Shown: piece after piece, positions 35,749 through 47,620 of the stretch | Layout: each line of letters starts with the position of its first letter | Position numbering within the stretch: position 1 is the stretch's first letter | NCBI GenBank assembly: GCA_027563935.2 | Contig: CM050450.1 | Span: 11,019,957 to 11,083,956 of the forward strand | DNA from: Costus lasius | Taxonomy: Eukaryota; Streptophyta; Magnoliopsida; Zingiberales; Costaceae | Length of the DNA stretch: 64,000 nucleotides | Direction: 5' to 3' | Position numbers and translations under genes: made by a program | The notes under the pieces: model-generated | What the model was told of the DNA's origin: nothing | What the model saw: only the letters and a program-made list of their open reading frames with translations | Databases searched by the model: none

Positions 35749-38700
35749 CTTGAATCAGCTGCTCTGGTTTCTTCTTTCAGTGCCTCACTCCATTCTTTAT
35801 TCATCCAGCAAATTCTTTCAAAGGAAATTGTAACAATGAGGAGGAACTTGTCATTATCCTCACATTCAATAGAATCAATTCATGCAAATTACTCTGTCCA
35901 ATGTTCACACTGTACACATGATTCTGGCAAAACTCAATGAAATTGCAGATAGATTCATGATACAAGAGGAGACTTACCGGCCTTTCTAATCTGGTAAACT
36001 TGTTATTTTCGTCCTTGTTGCTACCATTGATTGGAGTGTCATTACAAGTCATTGTCATTGCTACCATTGATTGAATTGCCTGGTCAACCAAAGCACAGAG
36101 TCCTTCAATGCCAAAAGTTTTAGTATATTGTTCTCTTCTTTTTGTTTCATTGAATCAGGCAAAGCTTGCATTTTGTATGGACTGATACATCATGTGCGTG
36201 TCTTTTACTTCTTTTGAGGATAGTTCATGAAGATTACTATTATGACAATAAAGAATTTAGCTGAGTCGATAATCGTATGAGGCGCAGTTTCTATCATGAT
36301 CTCAATGTTTGTCCTTGCCATCTTCTCATACTCCATGTGTGTCATGCCGAGTATGAACTGATAAAATTGTATGTACTGAATGTTGCTTTCATGCTCCAAA
36401 ATTCAAGCAATTGACTCAGCATTTCTGCACAAAAACTTGTAGAATCTAGTGCTCATTTGTTTCTATCTTATGGTATGCAAATACAAACAAATGCTGGCAA
36501 GCAGAACATGACTTCTCCTTTGTCTTGTCCGGGCAAAACCTATCTGCTACATGGAACAGCAACAAAACTGAGGTCCCTGCTTGCCTGGCTGAGCCTCTTG
36601 AGCCTATCCATTCGCTCTAAATGCATATTGTACACGCATCGATTACACTTCGGATTTCGATCTTTCTTCTAAGATTTTGATTTGTATTAGCAGAAAATGT
36701 TGAGAAATTTTGTGTCCAACAGGTTGCAGCTATCTCACGGGAAAACTGAAAGGTAACATGGCCTTTTGTGGATGCATACTGGACCAAGCTTTGCAAAGGA
36801 TTCAGAGGCTGAGAGCCTACACTTGTTCATGTTTAAGAGAATCTTGTTTTGCTTTGAATTCTAGTTCGATAAGCCTCAACAGATCCTGAATTGTATATGG
36901 TCTCTTTAGACTGCCATTGATTGTTCAACAATGCTTTTGAACGAAGCAATCAGAGTTTGTATTTATGAATCATGAACAGTGGAAATGATTTATAATTTAA
37001 TTAATTCATTATTTATTTGCAGTTTAAGAATTGCTTGTGGAGTTTACTTTCTTACAGCCTGTTTGTTTAGAGAGAAAACATGAGGAAAGGGAGAGAAATA
37101 TTTTTTTCTCTCTTTCTTTTTTTTTTTTGAAATAATAAGATGAGAGAATAGAAAATAAGAGAAAAAAAAGTTTATCCTTTTCGTTCCAAAGTTTTCTCTC
37201 TAAATTAGGGAGAAAACCTGATTGACTCGTCACTCGCTCACGAAACCTTGAGTGAAATCTCTCATCTCACACTTGTTTGCTCTCATTCTCCTAAATTTTC
37301 TCCCTCCCGTCTCTCTCGTTTACTTGCTCTCATTTATTCACCTCCTCCTCTAGTTTTCTCCTGTTCTCTCATTACACTTGTGTTTCTTTGCCTCCTCGCT
37401 TGCGCCAACCACCCCTTGCAGTGTCGTCCATCAAGCACCATATTACATTTTATCAAATATATATTTGATAAACTCTTATGAGTAAATTATAAATGTATTT
37501 GTATCAAATATATATTATATTTTATTAATATATATTCTTTTATCTATCTTTTTTTAGTAATAAATTTTTTTTTTCATTTTTATTCCCTTAAAGAAACAGA
37601 AGACTTGAAAAAAAAAATATTTTCTTTTCTATTACCTTTCTCTTTTCTTTATTTTTTCTTTTCATTCTTTTTTTTTCCAAAGAAACGGACTGTTGGCTTT
37701 GAATTGTTGGCATTTTGTGGAGAGAGAGTGGCTACTGTTTTGGGCCGGTTCTATTGGCCCAATTGAACCAGAGTGATGATGGGCTGGCTAAGACTTCTAT
37801 TCTCAATCTCTTATCCCAATTGGAAGTCCAAGTCAAAGTCAAAGTCTCACACGTGCGACGCACTCCTCAAACCCTAGTTTTTTTTAAAAAACAAAATAAT
37901 TTGCTTAATCGGAACGAAGTTGAAATTTGAAAGGCAAGGCAACCACCCATGTGGCCTCTGACCTCTTCGCACGTGCCATCCAGCCAAACCCTGAGCAAAA
38001 GAGCGTCCACTTTATGACTTTTAATCCTTGTTTAATCCCAAATCCAATTGCCCTTCCACATGCATGCCATCATCACTCGTCACGTCTGCCGGTCACGTGA
38101 CAGGATATTACTTAAGCCCTTGCATTCATTCCCTCCTGTCCCCTGTTATTCCAGCCAGCTAATCTTTTTAACTAATAATTAACAATTAAGCACCCCTAAT
38201 CATGAATATTTTGCTTTGGATCCAATGCCGCCTCGAACAACTCAATTGATTCCCTTCACACCCCTTAATCCTTATCTTTTGGAGTAAAAAATTATATAAT
38301 TAATTAATTAATTAATATTTAAACTATTTATTCTCTGCACAAAATGAGCATAAACTTGCATGTTCTAATTTATCAGATTAATTATACCTATGATTAACGA
38401 TGGTACCTCTCCACCCTGTACTAATTCATCATCACAATTATTATTATTATTTTTATCATCACAATTATTATTATTATTAAATTAAGAGAGCAACAGCGAG
38501 AGGATAGGATAAGATAGTTCAGCAGTGCAGTGTCTGGGCACTGAAGCAGCAGCTGACTACGAAAAGTCAATGAACAGTTTGACATTTGAATGAAATCCTT
38601 GGCTCTGTTCGGCAGTGAGCAGAGCAATCTTTAAGATCATTCTTGGACGACTGGAGTGCAAATCAGAAGAACAGCATTTATTGTGCCAACGACAACTTAG

Positions 38701-38827
38701 ATTCATAGCATCAAAGAGGAAAGAGAGCACAACTGGAGCAGAACAAAATTATCCCTTTACATGATATCGCCCACCCCCAGACTGTACATCGGCACCAGTA
38801 AACAACAAATTCGAATTGAAATCGCCG
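35749..38827. other. Convergent spacer between lipase and TPR genes
   Basis: Holds the lipase 3' UTR on the left and the TPR-gene 3' UTR on the right. No gene seen. There are microsatellites of TTAA (38300-38318) and ATT (about 38437-38480) and a candidate foldback element at 37055-37692. Confidence 0.6.
37055..37692. mobile_element. Candidate MITE with short inverted ends
   Basis: The left end CAGCCTGTTTGTTTAGAGAG and the complement of the right end CAGTCCGTTTCTTTGGAAAA match at most positions. The inside is A/T- and CT-rich and non-coding. Flanks TTA and TTG would be a 3-bp duplication with one change, as in PIF/Harbinger MITEs, but this is weak. Confidence 0.4.
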
Positions 38828-40972
38828 TCAGCAACTCAATGCTTCGTACATCACCGGAATCGCATTCTGCGACAGTATGCCGCCGACCACCGCCATGTCC
38901 CGGCAGAACACCCCTTGGAAGACTGACTTCTCCGCCCTCGGCTTCTCAGAGGCCTTCGCGGTATGCGCCTGAATTGCCGCGGCAGCAGCTGCGGCTCTCT
39001 GGTTCTCCGCAGCCTGCGCCGCCGCCTCTGCTTCCACTACGTCCGCCATAATGTTCGCGTACCCCTTTAGTAACATCCGGTAGAGGATCGATGCCGACAT
39101 CCTCGCCTGATCCCGGATTTCGTCCAAGTCCCGGTGATCATCCGCGAACTCTAACCGGTCGACGAACGCCACAGCCTTTTCTGGCTTGTGCTTCAGCGTC
39201 AGCAGAAGGTGCGCGCGCTGCATTTCGGAGCGCGTGCACGGGCGCCGCACGCCCATCAGCGCGTAGTAGTCCACGTTGGCCCCCTCGCCGGCCGCGATGC
39301 GGCTGCGGAGGCGTTGGATCCGCACGGTGAGCGCGGAGAGGTCGGATGGGATGTCCCGGTAGCGGACGCCGGGGTGGGGCCTCCACCGTGGTCCCGGGAG
39401 CTTGCGATCGCGGAGGATGGCATCGTGGAGGAGCTTCAGGTGCTCGAGGTCGTGGAGGCAGTCGGGGAGCGCGCGCACCGCTTCGAAGAGGTCGGCGCGC
39501 GCCCGGAGGGCGGGGATTGAGGACGGGTCGAGGGCAAGGGCGCGGTTGCAGTCGGCAATGGCCTCCGAGAGGCGGCTGGCGGCCTTGTATGCGGCGGCGC
39601 GGCCGACGAGGCAGCCTGCGGCGAAGCTCCCTGGGAGGCCGCGGCGGGTGTCTAGGACCTTGGAGAAGTGGCGGACGGCCTCGGAGTGGAGGCCGGCGTC
39701 GAGGGCAGCCACTGCTGCGGCGCGGCGGCGGAGGATGAGTTTGATGTGGGAAAGGAGCTGGGAGGTGGAATCCGACAGGGATAGTGGCGGGCCAGTGACA
39801 CCGGCGTCCTCGCCGTTGAAGGAGTCGAAGCTATCGTCGGACCAGCAGACGGACTCGCGCCGGAAGGCTGCGGAGGCGAGGCGGCGACCGGTTTGGAGGA
39901 GAACCATCGCGTCCTCCATCAGCCCAAGATGGCAGCAAGCTTGGCCGAGCAACAAATACCTGGAGAAGATGCAGAAATAGCGTGAGCAACGACTTCTATG
40001 ACAACAACCGGCGGAAGGAGGCCAAAGCGGTTTGATTCAATTCAAGCAGCAGGATCGCCGGAGGAAATCATCAATCATGGAATTAAAATGGGACGACGAC
40101 GCGCTCGAAAGCAACTCCAGTTCGCATGTTGCAGGGGAGCAGACAAACTATGCTCACGCCGATGGCGAAATGCCCCTCCTTAAATGTCTAAATTAGCCTC
40201 ACTTTTAACTGTAGATGATCGATTAATGACGATAAAATCTAACTTTTTAGCTTTTACTTGTCCAAACGGATAAAATTTGTGTTCTTGGTTGACTAAAATA
40301 CGAGCTTTAGAAGAAATGGAAGACAGAGTAACGCCGGTGGACGTACCTCCACTGGCCTTCCCTGTCGGAGCTCTTGGAAAGCCCGGCCAAGACTCGGCGC
40401 TTGAGGTCGCACACGGAGAAGCAGCAGAACGAGAGATCATTGTCGGACCTCTCGCTGCCGGTGGATAGAAGACTAGCGCCCTCACGGGCGAGCGGCGCAG
40501 AGGAGGCGACAGAGGAGTGGTCACCGGCACCTCCGAGGGAGGAGGAGGACGATGACGACGAATCAACACTCCTGTCTGCGCCGCCAATCTTGTAGCTCGG
40601 GATGTAGTCCTGGAGCATGTCCGCCACCTCACGGAAGCGGCGGAGGAAGAGCAGAGCCCGCGCCCTCATCTCGAGCGCCGTTTCGGCGCAAGGCGAGAGC
40701 GCGAGAACAGCATCGAGATGGCCCACTGCCGCAGCGACATTGGACTGCTCCTGCGTCGCGATGAGCGATCGAGCTTCACGCAGGTGCTTGTCGACGACCT
40801 GAGGAGCACGGAAAAGAGGAGTAAACTTAAGACTTCGACGGAAAATTCGTCCCGAAAACACCTTTTTTCCCCCCCACACGATACGCACCTTCTTGTTGCT
40901 CATCCACCAATGCTTCTTCTCCGGGGCCATAGAAGCTGAGCTCGCCGCCATTGCAGCATCACCTTGCCCCAT
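38828..40972 (-). CDS. TPR protein with degenerate J-like domain, 3 exons, 555 aa
   Basis: Exons read downward: 40972-40889, 40798-40347 and 39959-38828; 1668 nt in phase, GT-AG. The first intron is 90 bp and in frame, so an unspliced read-through also stays open. The N-terminus has PEKKHWWMSNKKVVDKHLREAR, typical of a plant TPR family. TPR-like helical pairs cover about residues 30-110 and 180-360 (for example AAYKAASRLSEAIADCNRALALDPSSIPALRARA). From residue 408, VDYYALMGV starts a J-like helix bundle, but the HPD tripeptide that activates Hsp70 is missing (LKHKPEKAV in its place). An Ala-rich coiled segment follows (AEAAAQAAENQRAAAAAAA). Likely a co-chaperone or scaffold protein; client and location are unknown. 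Confidence 0.87.
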
Positions 40973-41314
40973 CTCCCAGCACAAAAAACTCAGCTTTCCC
41001 GGTCAGAACCAGGAGCGCTCGTTAATGTCGGGCTCGAAGGCAGAAAATGGCCATTTAAACTCGAGGAAGAGCGAGGCGAAAAAGATAGCAGCTTTGAATC
41101 TGACTGCCCTTCCTTTCCCTTTCAGAGAAAGCTTCAATCCTTCCACTTCCTCGCTGGCAAAGATGGCTCACTTCCCCTCTATTTGCTGTGCGGAGATTGG
41201 AGGAAAGAAAAAAAAAAGGAAAAGTAATTATTCTCGCAGAAGGTAAGCACACCGACGTCACGGGTTGGTCTCTCGATAAACGAGACGTGGGCAACCGCTC
41301 GCGGTGACCACATC
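40973..41314 (-). promoter_or_regulatory. Proximal upstream region of the TPR gene
   Basis: Only about 340 bp separate the ATG from the solo LTR, so the core promoter either lies here or was displaced or replaced by the LTR. No clear TATA box on the minus strand. Confidence 0.35.
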
Positions 41315-41319
41315 TCTGG

Positions 41320-42584
41320 TGTTAGGCCCTGGGCTCCCCGGTTCAGCCCAAGGTTCGGCCCAGACCCAGACCCAGACCCAGACCCAGACCCAGGCCCAAA
41401 AGAAGGTGAAAATCCGAATTTCGAATTCGGAAACGCAGGGCTGCTGACGACGACTTCGAAGCGGGTGCACGCGAAAGGTGAAAGCGGCAGAGCTTCGGGA
41501 CGAGACGCTCGCGACAGAGACGCCGTCGTCTCCGCGAGCTTCGGCTTCAACGCGAAGGAAGCGGACTCGGCTCCGGGCGAGAAAGGCGCAGACGGGCAAA
41601 ATCGGACGCGGAAGGATCGGACGCTGCGGAAGAAGCGGACGGAGTCCGCAGTCGACGCGGTCGTCGCGGAGAAGAAGGGAGTCGGCGGCTTCCCTATAAA
41701 GCTCAACGAAGGAGATCGAGTTCGGGGGCTACGAAAGAGAGAGTGCTCGAGCGAACGACGAGCGTGAGTTCCGGTGAGCAGAGAGAACGTGTAACGGCGG
41801 CGACGCTCGCCGTCGACGTGAGAAACAGAGACGTGAGGGCGAGAGAGAGAGGGTTTTTGTAGCTTTGATTTACGAAGAATAAAGTGAAGATTTTCCCTTT
41901 CCATCCGGCGAGCTTTCCCTGTTTTCCGACGTCCTTCCCCTGTTCTTCCATCCGGCGACGTCTTCAGGCAGCAGGCGGCTGTCGACGATCGGCGACGAGG
42001 CCGAGACGCAGGCGGCGTCTCCCCTTGTCGGCTTCTCTTCTCCGGCGTCGTGCGAAAGGCGACCGACGAACGCAGGCGGCGTTCGAAAGCTCGGCGTAAC
42101 GAAGAAGACGAAGCTCGGGCACGAGCTTCGAGATGAGTCAACGGTCAACTGAAATCGGATTTCGATTTCGAAATCGAAAACCGAAATCGAACGGCGGCTG
42201 ACGCAATCTTACGTCAGTGGAGGAAATTCGGCGCGCGGCGGAGCGATTTGGTGGCTGACGTCGGCACGACGTCAGCAACGCAATTCGATCGGCGAATTCC
42301 GGATTTGCACAGTAAACACGATTTTGACTTCGGTCAAAATCAGGAGAGGTATTTTGATTTCTGATTTGGGATTTTCGATTCTTCCTCGATTTCTCAAATT
42401 AGGGTTAGAGTTTCTTGAGTGACTTATAATTTGGGAAGAAAAATTGAGCGGGAATTAGGGTTTCGAATTTGGGGACGAAGTTCGGTCCGGAAACCCTAGC
42501 GCGATCACGTTCTGGTGTTCCGCCGGACGGCCCTGAGACAACGGATAAGCGTTGTTTCCAGACCGTTCCGACCGGGGCGTGACA
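41320..42584 (-). mobile_element. Solo LTR of a Ty3/gypsy (Tekay/Del-like) element, 1265 bp
   Basis: On the minus strand it starts TGTCACGCCCCGGTCGGAAC, the usual opening of Tekay/Del LTRs, and ends GGGCCTAACA. A perfect 5-bp target duplication TCTGG flanks it (41315-41319 and 42585-42589), so it is a clean solo LTR left by recombination between two LTRs. It is GC-rich in its 3' two thirds and contains five CAGACC hexamers at 41361-41390. Large open frames on both strands (to 320 codons) reflect composition only. It has the same orientation as the TPR gene, whose ATG is 348 bp beyond its 3' end. Confidence 0.9.
41361..41390. repeat. (CAGACC)5 hexamer array in solo LTR
   Basis: Five exact CAGACC units near the 3' end of the LTR. 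On the minus strand it would read as Trp-Val repeats, but no gene supports that. Confidence 0.9.
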
Positions 42585-42589
42585 TCTGG

Positions 42590-43808
42590 TGACCATTTAA
42601 TACCTGGAAGGCTGGAACTACCGCCGTAACTGCTGATCCTGACCGTTGGTCTGGTCATGTCGCCAGCGATGAAGGGGACAGTTTGAGCCGTCTTGCCGAT
42701 GGATTAGCGGAAGAGCGAACCCGGTTTGGACCGGAATGTGGGACCCGAACTGGCGCTAGTAGGAAAAGGGTGTGTAATCCACTATCATACAAGAAAGAAA
42801 ATTTAAAAATAAACGTAAATACAAATAATATAATAACTTATATTTTAATTTCTTTTACATCTTTAATAAAATAAAAATATTTTTTAAAATAAAAAACCTA
42901 TGATTTGCTACCTTCAAATAATAAAAAGACAACATTTCTTTACCTAATTTCTTTAAGATTGAAGAGATTAAAAGTTTAAGATATTGAATGTCTAAGAAAT
43001 TAAAGGCATTTAAAGTGTTAAGGGCATCAAAGTTTAAGATATTAAAGGTATTTAAAATGTTAATTTTAACAATAATTTCAATTAAAACATTGAATATACA
43101 AAGGAATCTAATGAGTAGAGATTTGTATGAGGTATTATTAAGAATTAAATTTATCATGACTAGATTGTGGTGACCAACTTAGCACATATGTCGATATTAT
43201 TGACAAATAAGGAGAAACATAAGCTAATAATATGTCACATTTCAATGCTGGGTTAGGGGAAGACAAGCTTTTAAACTCATGCATCTTGTCATTAGTTATT
43301 TTCCTTGTATAAAACTCAAGTTCAAGCAATCAAGTTATACCCTAGGTTCAACCAATAGAATCGATAAGCTTGTTCTTCACATTAAGAGGGTCAATCATCG
43401 TAGACTCATAATCATCCCAACCACTTGTCTCCCTATGTGGTCATTGAAATGATATTGAGTTTATTACATAATTCAACATTCATTCTCCTTTTTCAATCTT
43501 GCTCCCTAATCATCAAATTGAACTATTGAAGGGCTACACCAATTCATTAGTCACATTAGGGAGGCACATAGATGCACCATCTCAAGCAACCAACAAGAGA
43601 AATTACAACCTCTAAACCTATTTGAAGTAGCTCTAGAAGAAGTAATGTTGGTGTCTCCACGTAACAACATTCCGTTTGCTGCTCTCCAATCTATAGACCT
43701 ATTAATGATCCATTTTGACTGTAAAGTCACATGACTCAAAGTTTGACCATTGCAATCCATTTTGACTGCAAAGTCACATCATTTGAAATCTGACCATTTG
43801 CAACGCCA
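42590..43808. other. Intergenic, AT-rich, no gene seen
   Basis: The first 190 bp are moderately GC-rich unique sequence beyond the solo LTR; the rest is AT-rich with short degenerate iterations of TTTAAAG/TTTAAGATATT around 42960-43080. No gene supported. Confidence 0.55.
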
Positions 43809-43816
43809 TGTTTGAT

Positions 43817-44275
43817 TAGGGCTGTGCATGGGCGGTTAATCGAATCGTTCGGTTCAGCAAAAACTGTGAATCGTTTTTGAACCGGTTTGACCGGTTAACC
43901 AGTCAACTGGTTAACCGATCAGTTAACCGGTCATAAATTTTTTTTTTAAAATTCTCTCGTTTGACCGGTTAACCGCTAGTTTTTCGGTTAATCGCTAGTT
44001 TTTCGATTAATCGCCGGTTAACCGGTTCAATTAATTACATAAATATAATTATTTTAATATAAAATATTTATTGTTATATATAAATAAATATTTTATATAA
44101 AATATATTATATATCGGTTCGGTCGGTTAACCGGCGGTTCGGCCAAGTCCCGAACCGATAACCGTTGGAACCGCCAAAAAACCGCCCGATTAAGGAACCG
44201 TCGGTTCGGTTAATCGAAAAACCGGTTCGGTTAATCGCAGTTCGACGGTTCCAACGGTTTTCTTGCACACCCCTA
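43817..44275. mobile_element. Non-autonomous hAT element, 459 bp, with AACCGGTT arrays
   Basis: The ends are TAGGGCTGTGCATGGG and, on the complement, TAGGGGTGTGCAAG, a standard plant hAT terminus. Flanks TGTTTGAT (43809-43816) and TGTTTAAT (44276-44283) form an 8-bp target duplication with one change. Both arms consist of repeated CGGTTAACCGG / GGTTCGGTTAATCG motifs around an AT-rich centre (44030-44115). No coding capacity. Confidence 0.88.
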
Positions 44276-44563
44276 TGTTTAATAGTGATAAATAATACAA
44301 ATGTGTAAATGACTATGCACTCTTATGGTGACATAGAAACATTAATAATAAAAATCAAATATTGATCAAGTAAGTTTAAGCATGCAATTAAAATATAATA
44401 ATTTTAAAAATAATAATCAATTTGTAGTAATCCTATGAATTTTTAAAACTTTAATTATAGTATTATAATTTAACTTATTGGATATCATAATAGATTCTAG
44501 TGCTTGTTTTGTATAACACGAGTGGAGAGAGATTAGATAGGATGATCCTAAATGGGGACTTCT

Positions 44564-44936
44564 GGAAAATTTTCCTCGGCAACTTATGCAGCATGTTTAA
44601 TTTTTATAGGCAAATTTTTTTTTTTAATTTTTTTTTAAAAATTATCTATGCAATCTAAACTATTCAATGGTATTAATATTAGAGTATTTTAGATCATGTA
44701 TATTCACTAAATACCCTAAATAAAATCATATAAAATCTGAAAATACTATTTATTTTTTATCTTTTATGTGATTTTATTTAGGGTATTTAATAAATATATA
44801 TGAGCTAAAATATGCCAATATTAATACCATTGGATAGCTTAGGTTGCATAGATCAATTTAAAAAAAAAATTTTAAAAAAAACTTTTTTAAAGGAAACTTT
44901 TCCTCGGCAGCAGTATGCTGCAGAAGAAAATTTTCC
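44564..44936. mobile_element. Foldback MITE, about 373 bp
   Basis: Terminal GGAAAATTTTCC blocks and long inverted arms that include CTATTCAATGGTATTAATAT on the left and its complement near 44814. It shares this core and its length with the 45108-45480 element. A 9-bp target duplication is not clear. Confidence 0.65.
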
Positions 44937-45107
44937 GGGTTCTTATCCTCTCTTATTGTGTATCTCCTGTCGGACACGTCACAGACAATCATGCCCATGA
45001 TTAATTGAACTGTCACTTGCTCTTCATTTAACACTGCCATTATCTACCGAAACACCGTTTTACTTCGCCTACCGCCGAGTGCCACCATCACGAGAACCCT
45101 GATTGGG

Positions 45108-45480
45108 GGACAGGAATCCTCAGCAACCCGGCTGCTGAAAATTTTTTCAGCATCCAGCTTAATTTTTATTTAAAAAGTAATTTTTTTTTAATTTTTTTTT
45201 TAAAGAAGTAATCTATACACTCTAATCTATCAAATGGTATTAATATTGGGGTAGTTTAGATCTATACATAATAAGAAATCACCTTAAACATTATAGTATA
45301 AAAGATAAAAAAATTACTATATAGAAATATTTAAGGTGTCTTATTGTGTATAGATCTAAACTACCCCAATATTAATACCATTAGATAGATTATAATATAT
45401 AAATTATTTCTTAAAAAAAAATTTAAAAAAAACTATTTTTAAAATAAAAATTAAAAATTTGCTGCTGAGGATTCCTGTCC
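45108..45480. mobile_element. Mutator-like MITE, 373 bp, with perfect 9-bp target duplication
   Basis: The inverted ends are GGACAGGAATCCTCAGCA on both sides, and the arms fold back over almost the whole length, including CTATCAAATGGTATTAATAT and its complement. It is flanked by identical CTGATTGGG (45099-45107 and 45481-45489), the 9-bp size typical of Mutator-like elements. Non-coding. Confidence 0.9.
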
Positions 45481-46186
45481 CTGATTGGGATGGCACATCA
45501 AATCACCAGTCGACGCCGCCTGGTTGAAGAATGCAATGGCTGGGGATCAAAACTCGACACGCGTCCTGATTGGAGAACACGGCCCACGAAAGCTGCTCGC
45601 CTTTTGGATTTACTAGAAATGGAAGCGAGCCAGGAGTCATATCGGCGTGCCGCGCTGACGCAAGAAAGCCAAAAGTCAATAAATATTATTAAGAGTTCTT
45701 TTAAAAAAAAAATAAAATTTGTGAAATTAAATTAAGCTAAAGTGTAGAACAGACAGGTGTCGACTCCTTTGCCGCCCGACTTTCCAGATCATCTGACAGG
45801 AAACATGCAGGTGAGAGGGACAGGTGTGGGTGCGGACCGGAAAAATGAAGGCCAGGGCTGCCCCGCCACGAGGCCGGCCAGGACACGTGATTCATGCACC
45901 CTCGCTTTGGATACGGCTCGTGTCATGCCACGTTTGTTTACCAGATACGAGAAATGAGGTGACTCATTGAGCTTGACTGTGCTCTCCCGAGGAAGAAGGC
46001 CATCTACGTCTCAACTCTCAAGTCTCAACCAATCGCATGCAATAGCCCAAATTAGCGAGGCCGGCTTACATCTATGGACAGTGATGTGGATTGTACCATT
46101 TTTGATAATTTTGTCCGGCCAAGAGATTACTATAAATATAATTAGGGCGATTTTCTTTTATATTCATCAGTCTACGATTCAGGGCA

Positions 46187-46535
46187 CTCGGCTCCGAAAA
46201 AATTTCGGGCTGCTCAGGAATTTTGGAGCACAGCCCCAATCAATACGTTAAAATCACTTTGAAATTCGTGCATTGTACGATTTTTAATATAAAAATGATA
46301 GACACAAATTACGAGAAAATATGCACGAATCTCAGCGTGGTTTTAATGTATTGATTGAGGCAGCCCCAATCAATACGTTAAAAACCACTTTGAAATTCGT
46401 GCATTGCACGATTTTTAATATAAAAATGATAGACACAAATTACGAGAAAATATGCACGAATCTCAGCGTGGTTTTAATGTATTGATTGAGGCTGTGCTCC
46501 AACATTCCTGAGAAGGAAATTTTTTCCTCGGCTCC
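46187..46535. mobile_element. Foldback element with internal 130-bp tandem duplication
   Basis: The arms match over about 80 bp: CTCAGGAATTTTGGAGCACA on the left against CTCAGGAATGTTGGAGCACA on the complement of the right, with AAAAAATTTC further out. Inside, 46231-46360 is repeated at 46361-46490 with two visible changes, and each unit is itself an inverted repeat (AATCAATACGTT...AATGTATTGATT). No target duplication was recognised. Confidence 0.8.
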
Positions 46536-47560
46536 TGTCATGACTAATGGCTAAGTTCAACAATTGTATACTTCTTCTTACAAGTAATGAGTTTGAGACT
46601 TTGACATAATTATTTTTTTTATCGACTCTTGTTTCAATAATATAGGATGCTAGGCTCATGTTATAAATAATAGCCAAGTTCGTCAAATATATAATTTTTC
46701 TTGCGAGTGAGAATTTGAGAACATAATTATTTCTTTATCGAATCCTTGCTTCAACACAACAAGAGTGCTACTCAAGTATGCATTCTATGTTGATCCTTCT
46801 AGATTACTTAAATGGTGTCACTTTATGAATAAATTATTGCAATATTTCTATTAAATATTCATCTCATCTAAAAGTATTTATTTGTTATATAGAGGATTAT
46901 ATAAAATTAAAAATTATTGATTAATTAGGGAACCGATTAATAATTTAACAAAAAATTAATTAATTTTTTCCTTCCTTTAATATCCATTTACGACAGGTAA
47001 AAAAATTGTAATTTTACTTCTTTCCAATCAGTATATAGGTGATCAATCAATATGAAAGAACTGAAGTAGGATGTGCGTCACATCCATATTAAGGTACATT
47101 TATCACGGGTTTATGAGAGAACATTGTTTAGGCAAGATACTTTATTTGGAAAAGTCAAGAAGGATAAGTACAAATTATGGATAAAACATGTTTTTAATCA
47201 TGAATAAACTATATCAACTTAATCTACCTACTCTAAATTATCCAAAAACATTAATATTATTGTTAATAGACTTATTCACAATAAGATGTTGATAAAAATA
47301 TTATCGTGGATATGCCTGCTATAGTTGTATTCTAAGCTATCAAATAGTATCAATATCATTATAAATAAAATATTTTATGATAAAAAATAAAAATAAAAAA
47401 AGTAAAATCCTTCCTAAGTTACTGTAGTATAGATTTTATTATTCTTATTTTTTATTGAAGATTTTATTTACAATGATATTAATACGATTAGATAACTTAA
47501 AATACGTGGTTATCATAATATTTTTTATTTTTTTAAAAAATAATTAGGGTGTCAATGTTT
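46536..47560. other. Intergenic with diverged repeats
   Basis: No gene. 46540-46745 contains two diverged copies of about 130 bp (GGCTAAGTTC.. / AGCCAAGTTC.., both with CATAATTATTT and TTATCGA). 47330-47510 holds a foldback with CTATCAAATAGTATCAATAT, apparently a decayed relative of the nearby MITEs. Confidence 0.5.
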
Positions 47561-47620
47561 TTGTCGCCGAGCAGAGTAGTGACTAGTGAGTACTGAGTAC
47601 CCTGCCCGCGCCGTTCGTCC

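Noticed and set aside
41361..41390. CAGACC hexamers considered as telomere-like repeat
   Set aside because: The unit is not a plant telomere motif (TTTAGGG) and it sits inside an LTR.
41179..42141. 320-codon minus-strand ORF
   Set aside because: It lies almost entirely inside the solo gypsy LTR, includes a Gly-Ser dipeptide run from the CAGACC hexamers, and matches no domain.
45757..45957. 66-codon ORF between MITEs
   Set aside because: No family features and no plausible gene context.
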